This document shows, piece after piece, positions 16,246-24,146 of a stretch of DNA of 43,568 bases; the first letter of the stretch is position 1, and every line of letters begins with the position of its first letter. A program made the translations under genes and the position numbers. The DNA is from an uncultured Odoribacter sp. (GTDB lineage: Bacteria; Bacteroidota; Bacteroidia; Bacteroidales; Marinifilaceae): NCBI GenBank assembly GCA_910589025.1, contig CAJURM010000023.1, positions 1-43,568 on the forward strand, written 5' to 3'. The notes beneath the pieces are model-generated. The model had not been told where the DNA came from and ran no database searches. It saw only the letters and a list, made by a program, of their open reading frames with translations.

Positions 16246-17757
16246 TCATTTTTTCACGTTTTTCCCTCCGATTTGGCTCATGGCACAGCGGAAGCCGATA
16301 TCGTTGGTCGCTTTTTTCTGATTCAGATAGCGACGTGTTCCGGGCACCAGCCAGTAGGCTCTGTCTCTCCAGGAACCTCCTTTGTAAACACGGGCTTCAT
16401 CGTCAATCAACGTCGTTGTTTCTTCCTCTGATACGTAGTACATGTCTTTTGTACCTTTGTTGTCTTTGGTTTTCCAGTCGATGTCCGACAACAATCTGGA
16501 CTTTACGTCGCCGTCGTTATAGTTCCGGTTGTCAGCCGTTCTGTAGTTTTCGCGGTTGGCTAACTCGGCATCGGTCTGTAAGCGGTAGCGCAGGCGTCCA
16601 AGGCTGTCTTTCTGAGCGATGTTGCCGTCTTCGTCGGTAACCTGTGTTTTGAAAACATTACCGCGGTACGGGTTAAATTCAGCCATATCCTGGAAAGATA
16701 ACGGACGGTAGACGTCTGCCACCCACTCGTTTACGTTCCCTGCCATATCATACAATCCGAAATCGTTCGGCCAAAAAGATTTTACCGGAGCTGTGTAGTC
16801 AAAACCGTCGTTTGAGTTCGTCGTTCTTCCTTTTTCAGCCACACCCATATAATCCCCCTTGCCTCTGGCAAAGTTGGCCATCATCTGGCCTCTGTGTTTT
16901 TTTCCGGCATATCTTACCCATGAACCGTCCCAAGGATAGATACGGGCATTGGATATTCTTTCGTCTTTGGTGTTGCCAATCAGACCGAGTGCGGCATATT
17001 CCCACTCCGCTTCCGTTGGCAGGCGGTAGGCCGGTAATAAAACACCGTCTTCCCATTTCACCGGTCTTCTTTCTTTACCGGCACCTTTATAATTCTTTTT
17101 GACAGTACCCGTGTACTGGTGTGCCAAATAAGCTTCGGTATTGAAGTTGTTTTCGTCTTTCTGGTTTTCCGGGTCATGGGCCAGTACATTCTTTTCTACC
17201 AGCAATTGTTCGTTTACGCGGTCCGTACGCCAGATACAATATTCCGTAGCCTGTTCCCAGCTTACACCCACCACCGGATATTCGGCATACGAAGGAAAGC
17301 GCAGGTAGTTGGTGACCATCGGTTCGTTGTATGCCAACTGCTCTCTCCATACCAGCGTATCGGGCAATGCCTTGCGATACTCTTCGGGATAGCTGACGAA
17401 AACCCGTTGCAGCCAGTTCAGATACTCCAGCCAGTCGATGTTTCTCACTTCGTGTTCATCCATATAAAAAGAGGCGATGGTGACACGTCTGGGGCTGTTG
17501 TTCCATTCTCCCATGACATCCTCCTGGGTACGTCCCATCGTAAAGGTACCGCCGGGGATATAAATCAATCCGGGACCTGTTTTTTGTCCTTTTACTTTTT
17601 TGTATTCAAAACCTCCGTTTTTTGCATTGTTATATGCCCATCCTGTGGTTGAAGATTTCTTTCCGCCTCCGAATATACTTTTTATTTTCTGACAAGAAGT
17701 GGCAGAAAGAAGCAGAAGGGTACATAAGCCAAGCATTAAAACACTGTGTTTTCTCAT
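16246..17757 (-). CDS. gldJ: Gliding motility/T9SS lipoprotein GldJ-like (FGE-sulfatase fold)
   Basis: A 503-aa lipoprotein with a lipobox ending SATSC (Cys22), so anchored in the outer membrane facing the periplasm. After GGGKKSSTTGWAYNNAKNGG it has a formylglycine-generating-enzyme/SUMF1-like domain: IYIPGGTFTMGRTQEDVMGE, VASF-type YMDEHEVRN, PVVGVSWEQATEYC, YRLPTEAEWEYAA, GLYDMAGNVNEWVADVY and, at the end, KGGSWRDRAYW...GFRCAM. GldJ and GldK are sister proteins of the type IX/gliding apparatus; the STTGW...NGGFEYK opening and the neighbouring murF favour GldJ. It has no known enzyme activity and is thought to be structural. No other gld/por core genes are in the window, so the rest of the apparatus is elsewhere. 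Confidence 0.85.
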   Translation of the reverse strand: MRKHSVLMLGLCTLLLLSATSCQKIKSIFGGGKKSSTTGWAYNNAKNGGFEYKKVKGQKTGPGLIYIPGGTFTMGRTQEDVMGEWNNSPRRVTIASFYMDEHEVRNIDWLEYLNWLQRVFVSYPEEYRKALPDTLVWREQLAYNEPMVTNYLRFPSYAEYPVVGVSWEQATEYCIWRTDRVNEQLLVEKNVLAHDPENQKDENNFNTEAYLAHQYTGTVKKNYKGAGKERRPVKWEDGVLLPAYRLPTEAEWEYAALGLIGNTKDERISNARIYPWDGSWVRYAGKKHRGQMMANFARGKGDYMGVAEKGRTTNSNDGFDYTAPVKSFWPNDFGLYDMAGNVNEWVADVYRPLSFQDMAEFNPYRGNVFKTQVTDEDGNIAQKDSLGRLRYRLQTDAELANRENYRTADNRNYNDGDVKSRLLSDIDWKTKDNKGTKDMYYVSEEETTTLIDDEARVYKGGSWRDRAYWLVPGTRRYLNQKKATNDIGFRCAMSQIGGKNVKK

Positions 17758-17814
17758 CTTGAGTGAATTTTTAGCTGTATCTTAATTTAAAAAACTAACA
17801 CCTATAATCGTTGA

Positions 17815-17822
17815 CAAATATA
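17815..17822 (-). promoter_or_regulatory. -7 box of gldJ
   Basis: The minus strand reads TATATTTG, matching TAnnTTTG, about 58 bp upstream of the gldJ ATG. The region 20 bp further up is T-rich on that strand (TTTTTATTTT) without an exact TTTG. Confidence 0.5.
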
Positions 17823-17981
17823 GGTAAAAATGTATTGATAAAAATAAAAACACTATATTTTTTTGAAGAAATGCTTTGTACAGCGGGGTTTTAACGATTT
17901 TTTTGTTAATCTTGTAAACTTGAAAACAAGAATCCCGGAGAAAGGAAATAAAGGGAATAGCGGATAAAAAATCGGAACAAG

Positions 17982-18461
17982 ATGAAAATAAAGACAGGAA
18001 TCGGATTTGATGTACACCGTCTGGAAGAAGGGCTGGAATTATGGCTCGGAGGTGTAAGAGTGGAACACGCCAAAGGTTGTGTGGCTCATTCTGACGGCGA
18101 TGTGCTTATCCATGCGGTTTGTGATGCCTTGCTCGGAGCAGCGGGACTACGGGACATCGGATATCATTTTCCGGATACGTCCGACGCGTTTAAGGGAATT
18201 GACAGTAAAATCTTGTTGGAGAGAACTGTCGGGTTGATACGGGAACAGGGATTTACCGTCAGTAATGTCGATAGCATTATTTGTATGCAGAGACCGAAAC
18301 TGAAAGGGTATATCGAAGCGATGCGCACTTGTCTGGCTTCCATTATCGGGATTGCAGTTGAAGACATGTCCGTGAAAGCCACCACGACGGAGCATCTGGG
18401 ATTTGAAGGCAGGGAAGAAGGGGTATCCGCCTATGCTACGGTACTGCTTATCAAGGAATAG
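17982..18461 (+). CDS. ispF: 2-C-methyl-D-erythritol 2,4-cyclodiphosphate synthase
   Basis: A 159-aa enzyme of the non-mevalonate isoprenoid pathway, forming MEcPP from CDP-ME2P with release of CMP. Signature residues are all present: GIGFDVHRL with the metal-binding Asp and His, VAHSDGDVLIHAVCDALLGA with the second metal His, DIGYHFPDTS, and the CMP-binding VKATTTEHLGFEGREEG. Length is standard for this trimeric protein. It reads away from gldJ and ends before a convergent terminator shared with the aminopeptidase C gene. It appears monocistronic; only a weak promoter-like TAATCTTG is seen about 70 bp upstream. Confidence 0.97.
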   Translation: MKIKTGIGFDVHRLEEGLELWLGGVRVEHAKGCVAHSDGDVLIHAVCDALLGAAGLRDIGYHFPDTSDAFKGIDSKILLERTVGLIREQGFTVSNVDSIICMQRPKLKGYIEAMRTCLASIIGIAVEDMSVKATTTEHLGFEGREEGVSAYATVLLIKE

Positions 18462-18476
18462 AATTTTCAGGAAAAT

Positions 18477-18508
18477 AAAAACCGGAAGCGGTTCTGCTTC
18501 CGGTTTTT
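18477..18508. terminator. Bidirectional intrinsic terminator between ispF and aminopeptidase C
   Basis: AAAAACCGGAAGC (18477-18489) pairs perfectly with GCTTCCGGTTTTT (18496-18508) around a 6-nt loop. The flanking A and T runs give a T tract in either direction, serving both convergent genes. Confidence 0.9.
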
Positions 18509-18513
18509 CATGT

Positions 18514-19896
18514 TTAATACATATAATCCCATACGGGCAGTTGTATCGGTTTGGTTTTCAGACTGGCTTTTGACTTTTCATCCAGGTATTTCTTGTGGAT
18601 GACGATGCGGAACATGTATTCGTCAAACCATTTGTCTGTGAATGTCAGGTAACCGTTGTGACCGTTGTTGCTTCCCCAACTGTTTTCAAATTCCCATTTC
18701 AGCGGCTGGTCCTGTTCATCGGTATCACAGCCAATCAGAGTCATCGCATGTGAAGAACCGCTTTGCCGGGTCAGAATCCGGGCTTTCTTGTCCATCTTGA
18801 GTTTTACGCCCAACAGGGATTCATAATCATACATTTCGGGATCCAGTATACCCGTTTCGCGTTGGAATTGTTTGCCGACATCACAGGAAGCATACATCGC
18901 TTCATTGTTTTTTATGGAGGCAAGGGCCGCTTTTTTGATGACATCGTTCGGCAAGTTCAGATAAATCCAGTTGATACCTTCCTGGGCATTCCGGTAATTC
19001 TGGATTTCATACACCTTGTAATACTCCCGTGTCGGGTCGTTCATAATCATGATATAGTTCTCCGGACTATAATCGGCAGGTGTGATTTCGTTGTAAAACT
19101 GTTTTGGCGTATAATGTGCCAATTCTTTGATATTTCCGTCTTTATCTTTGAAACGCCAGGTAAATTCGTGGGGCGGTTCTCCCAAACAGAGTGCCAGTAT
19201 ACGGTATACCTCTTTTAGGATTTCTTTTTTAGCGCTTTGCAACTCTTTGCCGTTTTTGCCTGCTGCTGCCATTTCACGCAAGGAGTATCCGCCGGCCCTC
19301 AGTTTCTCATTGACCAGAGATGTCATTTGGGACGTATTGTTGGAATGTGCCGTTTCGGGCATCACTTCCTGAGGAACGACTCCGTATTTCTGTGCCACAT
19401 TGTAATACAGGTTCCACACACCGCCGTCATTAACGGGAGCTTTAAAATATTCACATACCTCCCGGTCCATAATATCCTTTTTGCTTGTGGCGATGATATT
19501 TTCCAAAAATAGATTGGATTTTTCGAAAATATCCCAGAAGTAGGTGAAATTGTGGGAAAAATCAAAGGCATTCAGGTTGTATTTTTTCATGATGCCGGGG
19601 CGCAACACATTCATGGAAGTAAACATCCAGCAACGTCCCGAACTTAACTGGTTGGTAATGCCTTTCACATCCACCCGGTATTTGAAAAAATGGTCTACTT
19701 TTCCCTGCATATCGCGATTCAGTGCATTGTCCCGGATATTTTTGTCGTTGGTCAGGATGTTCTGTATAGCCCGTGTCGGAGCGTCTTTCCTGAAACTGGC
19801 TTGGATTTCCTGTAAATCTTTTTCTGTGATGCTCTGTGCAAATAACCCCATACTGAGCATCGTGGTGAATAAAGCACTAAAAATTTTTCTTTTCAT
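18514..19896 (-). CDS. pepC: Exported C1B cysteine peptidase (aminopeptidase C / bleomycin hydrolase type)
   Basis: A 460-aa papain-fold peptidase of the C1B (bleomycin hydrolase) family, which trims amino acids from peptide N-termini. The catalytic set is intact: Gln83 and Cys89 in NQLSSGRCWMF, His383 in GSSHAMTLIG and Asn405 in EFENSWGSNNGHNGY. The family's C-terminal arm ends PVWDYMY. Unlike the classical cytosolic enzyme it has a signal peptide (KRKIFSALFTTMLSMGLFAQ), so it should act in the periplasm or outside. It starts 30 bp after lpdA and is probably cotranscribed with it, ending at a strong terminator. The symbol pepC is by family; substrate range is unknown. Confidence 0.92.
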   Translation of the reverse strand: MKRKIFSALFTTMLSMGLFAQSITEKDLQEIQASFRKDAPTRAIQNILTNDKNIRDNALNRDMQGKVDHFFKYRVDVKGITNQLSSGRCWMFTSMNVLRPGIMKKYNLNAFDFSHNFTYFWDIFEKSNLFLENIIATSKKDIMDREVCEYFKAPVNDGGVWNLYYNVAQKYGVVPQEVMPETAHSNNTSQMTSLVNEKLRAGGYSLREMAAAGKNGKELQSAKKEILKEVYRILALCLGEPPHEFTWRFKDKDGNIKELAHYTPKQFYNEITPADYSPENYIMIMNDPTREYYKVYEIQNYRNAQEGINWIYLNLPNDVIKKAALASIKNNEAMYASCDVGKQFQRETGILDPEMYDYESLLGVKLKMDKKARILTRQSGSSHAMTLIGCDTDEQDQPLKWEFENSWGSNNGHNGYLTFTDKWFDEYMFRIVIHKKYLDEKSKASLKTKPIQLPVWDYMY

Positions 19897-19926
19897 CTTG
19901 TAGGTATATAGAATGGTTTATAAACA

Positions 19927-21318
19927 TTATAAATGAACGGCTTCTCCGTATGCCGCCGCCGCCGCTTCCATGACAGCTTCGCTCATGGTCGGGTGGGGAT
20001 GGATGGCGGTGATTAGTTCGTGTCCGGTTATTTTTTCTTTTCGGGCAAGTACCAATTCCGCAATCATTTCGGTAACATTAGCTCCTACCAAATGGGCTCC
20101 CAGCAGCGTATTGTCGGCTGCATTGAAAATCAATTTTACAAATCCTTCGTTTGCTCCGGCAGCACTGGCTTTTCCGGAAGCCGTAAACGGGAATTTGCCG
20201 ATTTTCATTTCGTAGCCGGCTTCCTGGGCTTTTGCTTCTGTTAAACCGATAGAGGCTACTTCCGGAGAGGTGTAGGTACATCCGGGAATGTTGCCGTAAT
20301 CAATAGGGGCGGGTTCCAATCCCGCTATTTTTTCGACACAGCAGAGAGCCTCTGCCGAAGCCACATGGGCAAGTGCCGGACCGTGCACAATGTCGCCGAT
20401 TGCATAGACTCCTTCTATGTTGGTACGGTAAAAATCATCCACTTTGATTTTGCCTTTTTCCATTTCCACACCCACTTCTTCCAGTCCCAGGTTCTCCAGG
20501 TTCGGGGTGATGCCGGCTGCTGACAGAACAATTTCGGCCTCATGAATTTCAATCTCATCTTTTTTATTGCGGATGCTGACTTTCAGCAATTCGCCGGAAG
20601 TGTCCACACTTTCTACTGAGGATTTCACCATCACTTCGATACCTGCTTTTTTGAAAGAACGGGCCACTTGTTTGGATACCTCTTCATCTTCCACCGGCAG
20701 GATGTTGGGCATGAACTCTACCAACGTGACTTTTGTTCCTACGGAGTTATAGAACCATGCCAGTTCCGAGCCGATGGCACCGGAGCCGACAACTAACATG
20801 GAGGCCGGTTTATGGTCTAATGTCAGGGCTTGTCGGTAGCCAATGATTCTTTTACCGTCCTGAGGAATGGCAGGCAGTTCGCGGGAACGGGCGCCGGTAG
20901 CCAGGATAATATGCCCGGCTTCATAAATTTCGCTTGTCCCGTCGGATTGTTCTACGCTGACTTTTTTATCGGGAAGCAAGCGGCCTTGTCCGGAGAGAAT
21001 GGTGATGTTATTCTTTTTAAACAGGTATTGAATGCCTTTGCTCATTTTATCGGCAACGCCCCGACTGCGGGCGATGATCGCAGGAAAATCCGGTTCGGCC
21101 TGTGCTATGGTTACGCCATAAGCTTCTGCGTGCCGGGCATAGTCGAGTACCTGGGCTGATTTTAAAAGGGATTTTGTCGGAATGCATCCCCAATTGAGGC
21201 ATATTCCTCCTAACTCTGCTTTTTCCACAACGGCAACCTGCATGCCGGACTGGGCAGCCCTGATGGCTGCGACATATCCTCCGGGACCGCTCCCGATAAC
21301 AATTAAATCGAAACTCAT
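19927..21318 (-). CDS. lpdA: Dihydrolipoyl dehydrogenase
   Basis: A 463-aa flavoprotein disulfide reductase (E3) that reoxidises dihydrolipoamide with NAD+. Seen: FAD site VIGSGPGGYVAAIRAAQSG, redox pair Cys40/Cys45 in GGICLNWGCIPTKS, NAD site VVGSGAIGSELAWFY, second FAD motif YAIGDIVHGPALAHVASAE, and the dimer-interface catalytic His in TAIHPHPTMSEAV. No E1, E2 or glycine-cleavage genes adjoin it, so the partner complex (branched-chain oxoacid dehydrogenase, glycine cleavage or other) is unknown. A good promoter lies directly upstream and a set of 11-bp tandem repeats lies just beyond that promoter. The aminopeptidase C gene follows in the same direction. Confidence 0.95.
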   Translation of the reverse strand: MSFDLIVIGSGPGGYVAAIRAAQSGMQVAVVEKAELGGICLNWGCIPTKSLLKSAQVLDYARHAEAYGVTIAQAEPDFPAIIARSRGVADKMSKGIQYLFKKNNITILSGQGRLLPDKKVSVEQSDGTSEIYEAGHIILATGARSRELPAIPQDGKRIIGYRQALTLDHKPASMLVVGSGAIGSELAWFYNSVGTKVTLVEFMPNILPVEDEEVSKQVARSFKKAGIEVMVKSSVESVDTSGELLKVSIRNKKDEIEIHEAEIVLSAAGITPNLENLGLEEVGVEMEKGKIKVDDFYRTNIEGVYAIGDIVHGPALAHVASAEALCCVEKIAGLEPAPIDYGNIPGCTYTSPEVASIGLTEAKAQEAGYEMKIGKFPFTASGKASAAGANEGFVKLIFNAADNTLLGAHLVGANVTEMIAELVLARKEKITGHELITAIHPHPTMSEAVMEAAAAAYGEAVHL

Positions 21319-21362
21319 AGCTCTGTTATTTTGATTCCTGTTTGCAAATTTTTGCTTGTATA

Positions 21363-21394
21363 CAAAAATATTGAAAATCTTTTAAATACGCAAA
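21363..21394 (-). promoter_or_regulatory. Bacteroidetes-type promoter of lpdA
   Basis: On the minus strand TTTG (21394-21391) is followed after 20 bp by TATTTTTG (21370-21363), a full match to TTTG / TAnnTTTG. The leader to the lpdA ATG would be about 40 nt. Confidence 0.75.
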
Positions 21395-21439
21395 AGTCCC
21401 GTTAGATACTTCTTTCGGTTGACCTATATTCAATTCATG

Positions 21440-21494
21440 ATTAAATCCAGGTTAAATCCAAGTCAAATCCAAGTTAAACCCGAGTTAAAACCAA
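21440..21494. repeat. Five 11-bp imperfect tandem repeats upstream of the lpdA promoter
   Basis: Five contiguous 11-bp units, consensus GTTAAATCCAA: 21440-21450 ATTAAATCCAG, 21451-21461 GTTAAATCCAA, 21462-21472 GTCAAATCCAA, 21473-21483 GTTAAACCCGA, 21484-21494 GTTAAAACCAA. More degenerate related strings (GGTTTAATACAG, GGGTTAAAAC, GGTTAATCCGG) continue to about 21550. The array sits 46-100 bp upstream of the lpdA -33 element. One unit is close to one helical turn, so a regulator could bind along one face; this is inference. Confidence 0.8.
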
Positions 21495-21587
21495 TTGGGA
21501 TTAAGGTTTAATACAGATTTGCTCCGGGTTAAAACAATGGTTAATCCGGATTTTTCTTAGTGGTACCTAATAATAGGGAATAGCGGG

Positions 21588-22391
21588 CTATCGGAGTATT
21601 TTTTTCCAGATACGGGCAATAATAAATAAAAACAGAAAACAGATAACAATACTGGCTCCGGAAGGAAGATTCAGCCAGGCCGAAATGAAAAGTCCCGTCA
21701 GGGAGCCTGCACTGCTGATAATGGCGGAAGCGATAAGCAGTTGTTTGAAGTTTTTATAAAATAATCCGGCAATCGCTTGCGGAATTGTTAAATAGGAAAT
21801 AACCAAAATAATTCCCGCCAGTTTCATACAAAGCACCACACACAGGGCGATGATCACGGAAATGCCGATATCGATGCGATGAATCGGAAGGTGATGGGTA
21901 TGGCTGTATTCTTTGTCGAAAGCGATGTAAAAAAGCGGACGGTAAAATAGGATGAAAAACAACAGAATGCCCAGGCAGAGTAAGCCGGACAAAAGAATTT
22001 GACCGTTGGTGATTGTTAAAACGTTACCAAACAGGTAAGACATCAGATTGGGGGCATATCCCGGAGAAAGGTAAATAAACAGAATACCGATAGCCATCCC
22101 TGTTGACCAGAAGATACCGATGAGCGAATCTTCCCTTATTTTTTTATTTTCCGATAGCCAGAGAATTCCCAAGGCCGAGGCGATGGCAAAAAGGGTTGCT
22201 CCTGTCATGGGCGAAAAACCGAGAAAATAAGAAATCCCCAAGCCACCGAATGACGCATGGGTGATGCCACCGCTGATAAATACCATGCGTTTGGCTACGA
22301 TATACGTTCCGACAAGTCCGCAACTGATACCGATAAGCAACGTACTTATAAAAGCATTCTGGAAAAAATCGTATTGTAATAATTCCAACAT
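21588..22391 (-). CDS. znuB: Metal ABC transporter permease (zinc-type)
   Basis: A 267-aa ABC-3 family permease with about eight membrane segments (LLIGISCGLVGTYIVA, GATLFAIASALGILWL, ILLSGLLCLGILLFFILFYRP, IGISVIIALCVVLCMKLAGIILVISYLTIP). The family hallmarks AKRMVFISGGITHASFGGLG near the start and GIILVISYLTIPQAIA are present. It forms the inner-membrane channel of a cluster-9 importer for Zn2+, Mn2+ or Fe2+. Its ATG follows the ATPase stop after one base, so translation is coupled. Zinc is favoured only because the binding protein has a His-rich loop; sequence alone does not settle the metal. Confidence 0.9.
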   Translation of the reverse strand: MLELLQYDFFQNAFISTLLIGISCGLVGTYIVAKRMVFISGGITHASFGGLGISYFLGFSPMTGATLFAIASALGILWLSENKKIREDSLIGIFWSTGMAIGILFIYLSPGYAPNLMSYLFGNVLTITNGQILLSGLLCLGILLFFILFYRPLFYIAFDKEYSHTHHLPIHRIDIGISVIIALCVVLCMKLAGIILVISYLTIPQAIAGLFYKNFKQLLIASAIISSAGSLTGLFISAWLNLPSGASIVICFLFLFIIARIWKKILR

Positions 22392-22392
22392 A

Positions 22393-23133
22393 TCACTCGT
22401 GATTGGTTAATACCCGGTGGGGAATCTGACCATGTGAAATCAGCTCGATAGGACAATGGTAAGATTTGAGTTGTTCCGGAGAAATGAGGTTTGAATGGTG
22501 GTAATGCAATCCCCGGTTTACACAGGCTATGGTTTTGACGTACGAACAAATCGTCCCCAAATCATGGGAAACCATGATGATGCTTAACGTTTGATTCAAT
22601 TCCCGGAGTATATTGTAAAGCTCTTTTTCGAAATCGCAATCGACATATGTGGTCGGTTCATCCAAAATCAGCAGTTGGGGAGAAGAAACAATCGCCCGGC
22701 AGAGAAAAACCCGTTGCATCTGTCCTCCCGATAGCTCTCCGATGGGGGTGTTCAGGTAACGCCCCATCCCGTATTTTTCCAGCAGCATTTTTGCTTTTTT
22801 CCGGTCTTCCCGCGTATAACGTCCGGTCAGTCCCTTTTCCGACAATAGTCCGGAAAGGACAACTTCTGTGACGTTGATGGGAAAATTCCGGTCGAAACGG
22901 TTGTTTTGCGGAAGGTAGCCGAAAAGATTGTGTTTGGAGCGGTGATAAACAACCTCTCCCTTTTCCGGTTTCAGCAAGCCCAGAATAATTTTCAGCAATG
23001 TCGTTTTGCCTCCTCCGTTGGGGCCGATAACCCCGATAAAATCTTTCTCATGGACTTGCAGACTGACATCTTCCAATACTGGAGACCCGTCGTAACCGAC
23101 AGAGACGTGCTTTAGCTCTAAAATTGTGTCCAT
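22393..23133 (-). CDS. znuC: Metal ABC transporter ATP-binding protein
   Basis: A 246-aa ABC ATPase. Walker A is GPNGGGKTT, the Q-loop is FGYLPQNNRFD, the signature is LSGGQMQRV, Walker B is LLILDEPTTYVD, and the switch His is in MVSHDLG. It ends with a tail after the H-loop (ACVNRGLHYHHSNLI...CPIELISHGQIPHRVL) rich in His and Cys that resembles other ZnuC-type proteins. It lies between the binding protein (18 bp upstream) and the permease (1 bp downstream), giving the order znuA-znuC-znuB. Confidence 0.93.
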   Translation of the reverse strand: MDTILELKHVSVGYDGSPVLEDVSLQVHEKDFIGVIGPNGGGKTTLLKIILGLLKPEKGEVVYHRSKHNLFGYLPQNNRFDRNFPINVTEVVLSGLLSEKGLTGRYTREDRKKAKMLLEKYGMGRYLNTPIGELSGGQMQRVFLCRAIVSSPQLLILDEPTTYVDCDFEKELYNILRELNQTLSIIMVSHDLGTICSYVKTIACVNRGLHYHHSNLISPEQLKSYHCPIELISHGQIPHRVLTNHE

Positions 23134-23151
23134 TTCTTTTTTTCTTGTCGG

Positions 23152-24027
23152 TTACTCTGATAAGTTTTCCTTGAATACCTGGAGCAAATGATGCATCTCT
23201 TCCAGCCAGTTTTCATTCAACGGGTCGATAGGTACGACCTTGCTGTTGGTGGAGCGGGCAATTGCCTCCGCATTCTGTATATCGAATTGTTTTTGAATAA
23301 ATACGATTGAAATACTTTTGCTCCGGGCTTCGTCAATCAGGTTTTTCAGGTGGGTCGGATTCGGTTCCTTACCCTCGTCTTCAATAGAGATTTGTTCCAT
23401 CCCATAATCGTGTGCAAAATAAGTTAATGCGGGATGGTATATAAGAAAAGACTTGTTTTTCTTTGTCATCAGGATTTTTTCCGCTTCTTGTGCGAAAATG
23501 TCGATATCTTTCTCCAACTCCCTGTAATTGGCTTTAAAAAACTCTTTTTTGTCGGGGTATTTCCGGGAAAGGGTCTCTGCCATTTGGTGGCAGATGTGTT
23601 TCGCATATGCGGGCGACAGCCAGATATGAGGATCTACGCTTTCGTGCGAATGGGCATGTGAATGACCGCAACTCCCGTCTAAAAGTTCCAGTCCGTCCGA
23701 ATGGCTGACTAACAGAACCTCCGGTTTGTTTTTTAATACGGGATAAAGGTGGGTTGTTTCAAAAGGTAAATAACCGACTGCAAAGCAGATGTCACTGTCG
23801 TATAGTTTTTTTAACTGTCCGCTGCTCAGGTCACAGGTGGCGGGGTTCATTCCCGGCGGTATCATGACATTGATTTCTGCAAAATCTTTGGCGATACGCT
23901 CAGCAAAATATTTTTGCGGGAGTATACTGACGCTTATGACGGGCTTTTGGGGGTGTCGTGTGCGGCAGCTACATAGCCCGACGAGCAGGAGAAAAATCAA
24001 TCCGGTCGTTTTAAACGGAACTTTCAT
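23152..24027 (-). CDS. znuA: Zinc-type ABC transporter substrate-binding lipoprotein
   Basis: A 291-aa cluster A-I metal-binding protein, anchored as a lipoprotein (LLVGLCSC lipobox region). It captures metal in the periplasm and passes it to the permease. A short His-rich loop, GHSHAHSHESVDPHIWLSP, precedes the conserved metal-ligand motif DPHIWLSP; the second His ligand is in IYHPALTYFAHDYGM and the acidic ligand near VVPIDPLNENWLEEM. His-rich loops of this kind are typical of ZnuA rather than of manganese or iron homologues. First gene of the three-gene operon, with a TATCTTTG box just upstream. Zinc-dependent control by a Zur-like repressor is expected, but I could not recognise an operator. 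Confidence 0.91.
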   Translation of the reverse strand: MKVPFKTTGLIFLLLVGLCSCRTRHPQKPVISVSILPQKYFAERIAKDFAEINVMIPPGMNPATCDLSSGQLKKLYDSDICFAVGYLPFETTHLYPVLKNKPEVLLVSHSDGLELLDGSCGHSHAHSHESVDPHIWLSPAYAKHICHQMAETLSRKYPDKKEFFKANYRELEKDIDIFAQEAEKILMTKKNKSFLIYHPALTYFAHDYGMEQISIEDEGKEPNPTHLKNLIDEARSKSISIVFIQKQFDIQNAEAIARSTNSKVVPIDPLNENWLEEMHHLLQVFKENLSE

Positions 24028-24052
24028 TGTGTTCGGATTTATATTTTGAACA

Positions 24053-24060
24053 CAAAGATA
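24053..24060 (-). promoter_or_regulatory. -7 box of the znu operon
   Basis: The minus strand reads TATCTTTG, matching TAnnTTTG, 25 bp upstream of the znuA ATG. The -33 region falls in the T-rich tail of the next terminator (24083-24090), with no exact TTTG. Confidence 0.55.
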
Positions 24061-24089
24061 CGGCTTTAATCCGATTCCGGTATAAAAAA

Positions 24090-24126
24090 ATACACTCCAA
24101 AAGCGTTTTCAGCTTTTGGAGTGTAT
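24090..24126 (-). terminator. Strong intrinsic terminator after the tricorn-like protease gene
   Basis: A 15-bp perfect stem, ATACACTCCAAAAGC (24090-24104) with GCTTTTGGAGTGTAT (24112-24126), closes a 7-nt loop and is followed on the minus strand by seven T residues. It lies 21 bp past the protease stop codon. Confidence 0.92.
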
Positions 24127-24146
24127 CAAAAAATCAATCCGGCGGT

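Noticed and set aside
21440..21550. CRISPR array
   Set aside because: Units are 11 bp, contiguous and without spacers, and no cas genes are present.
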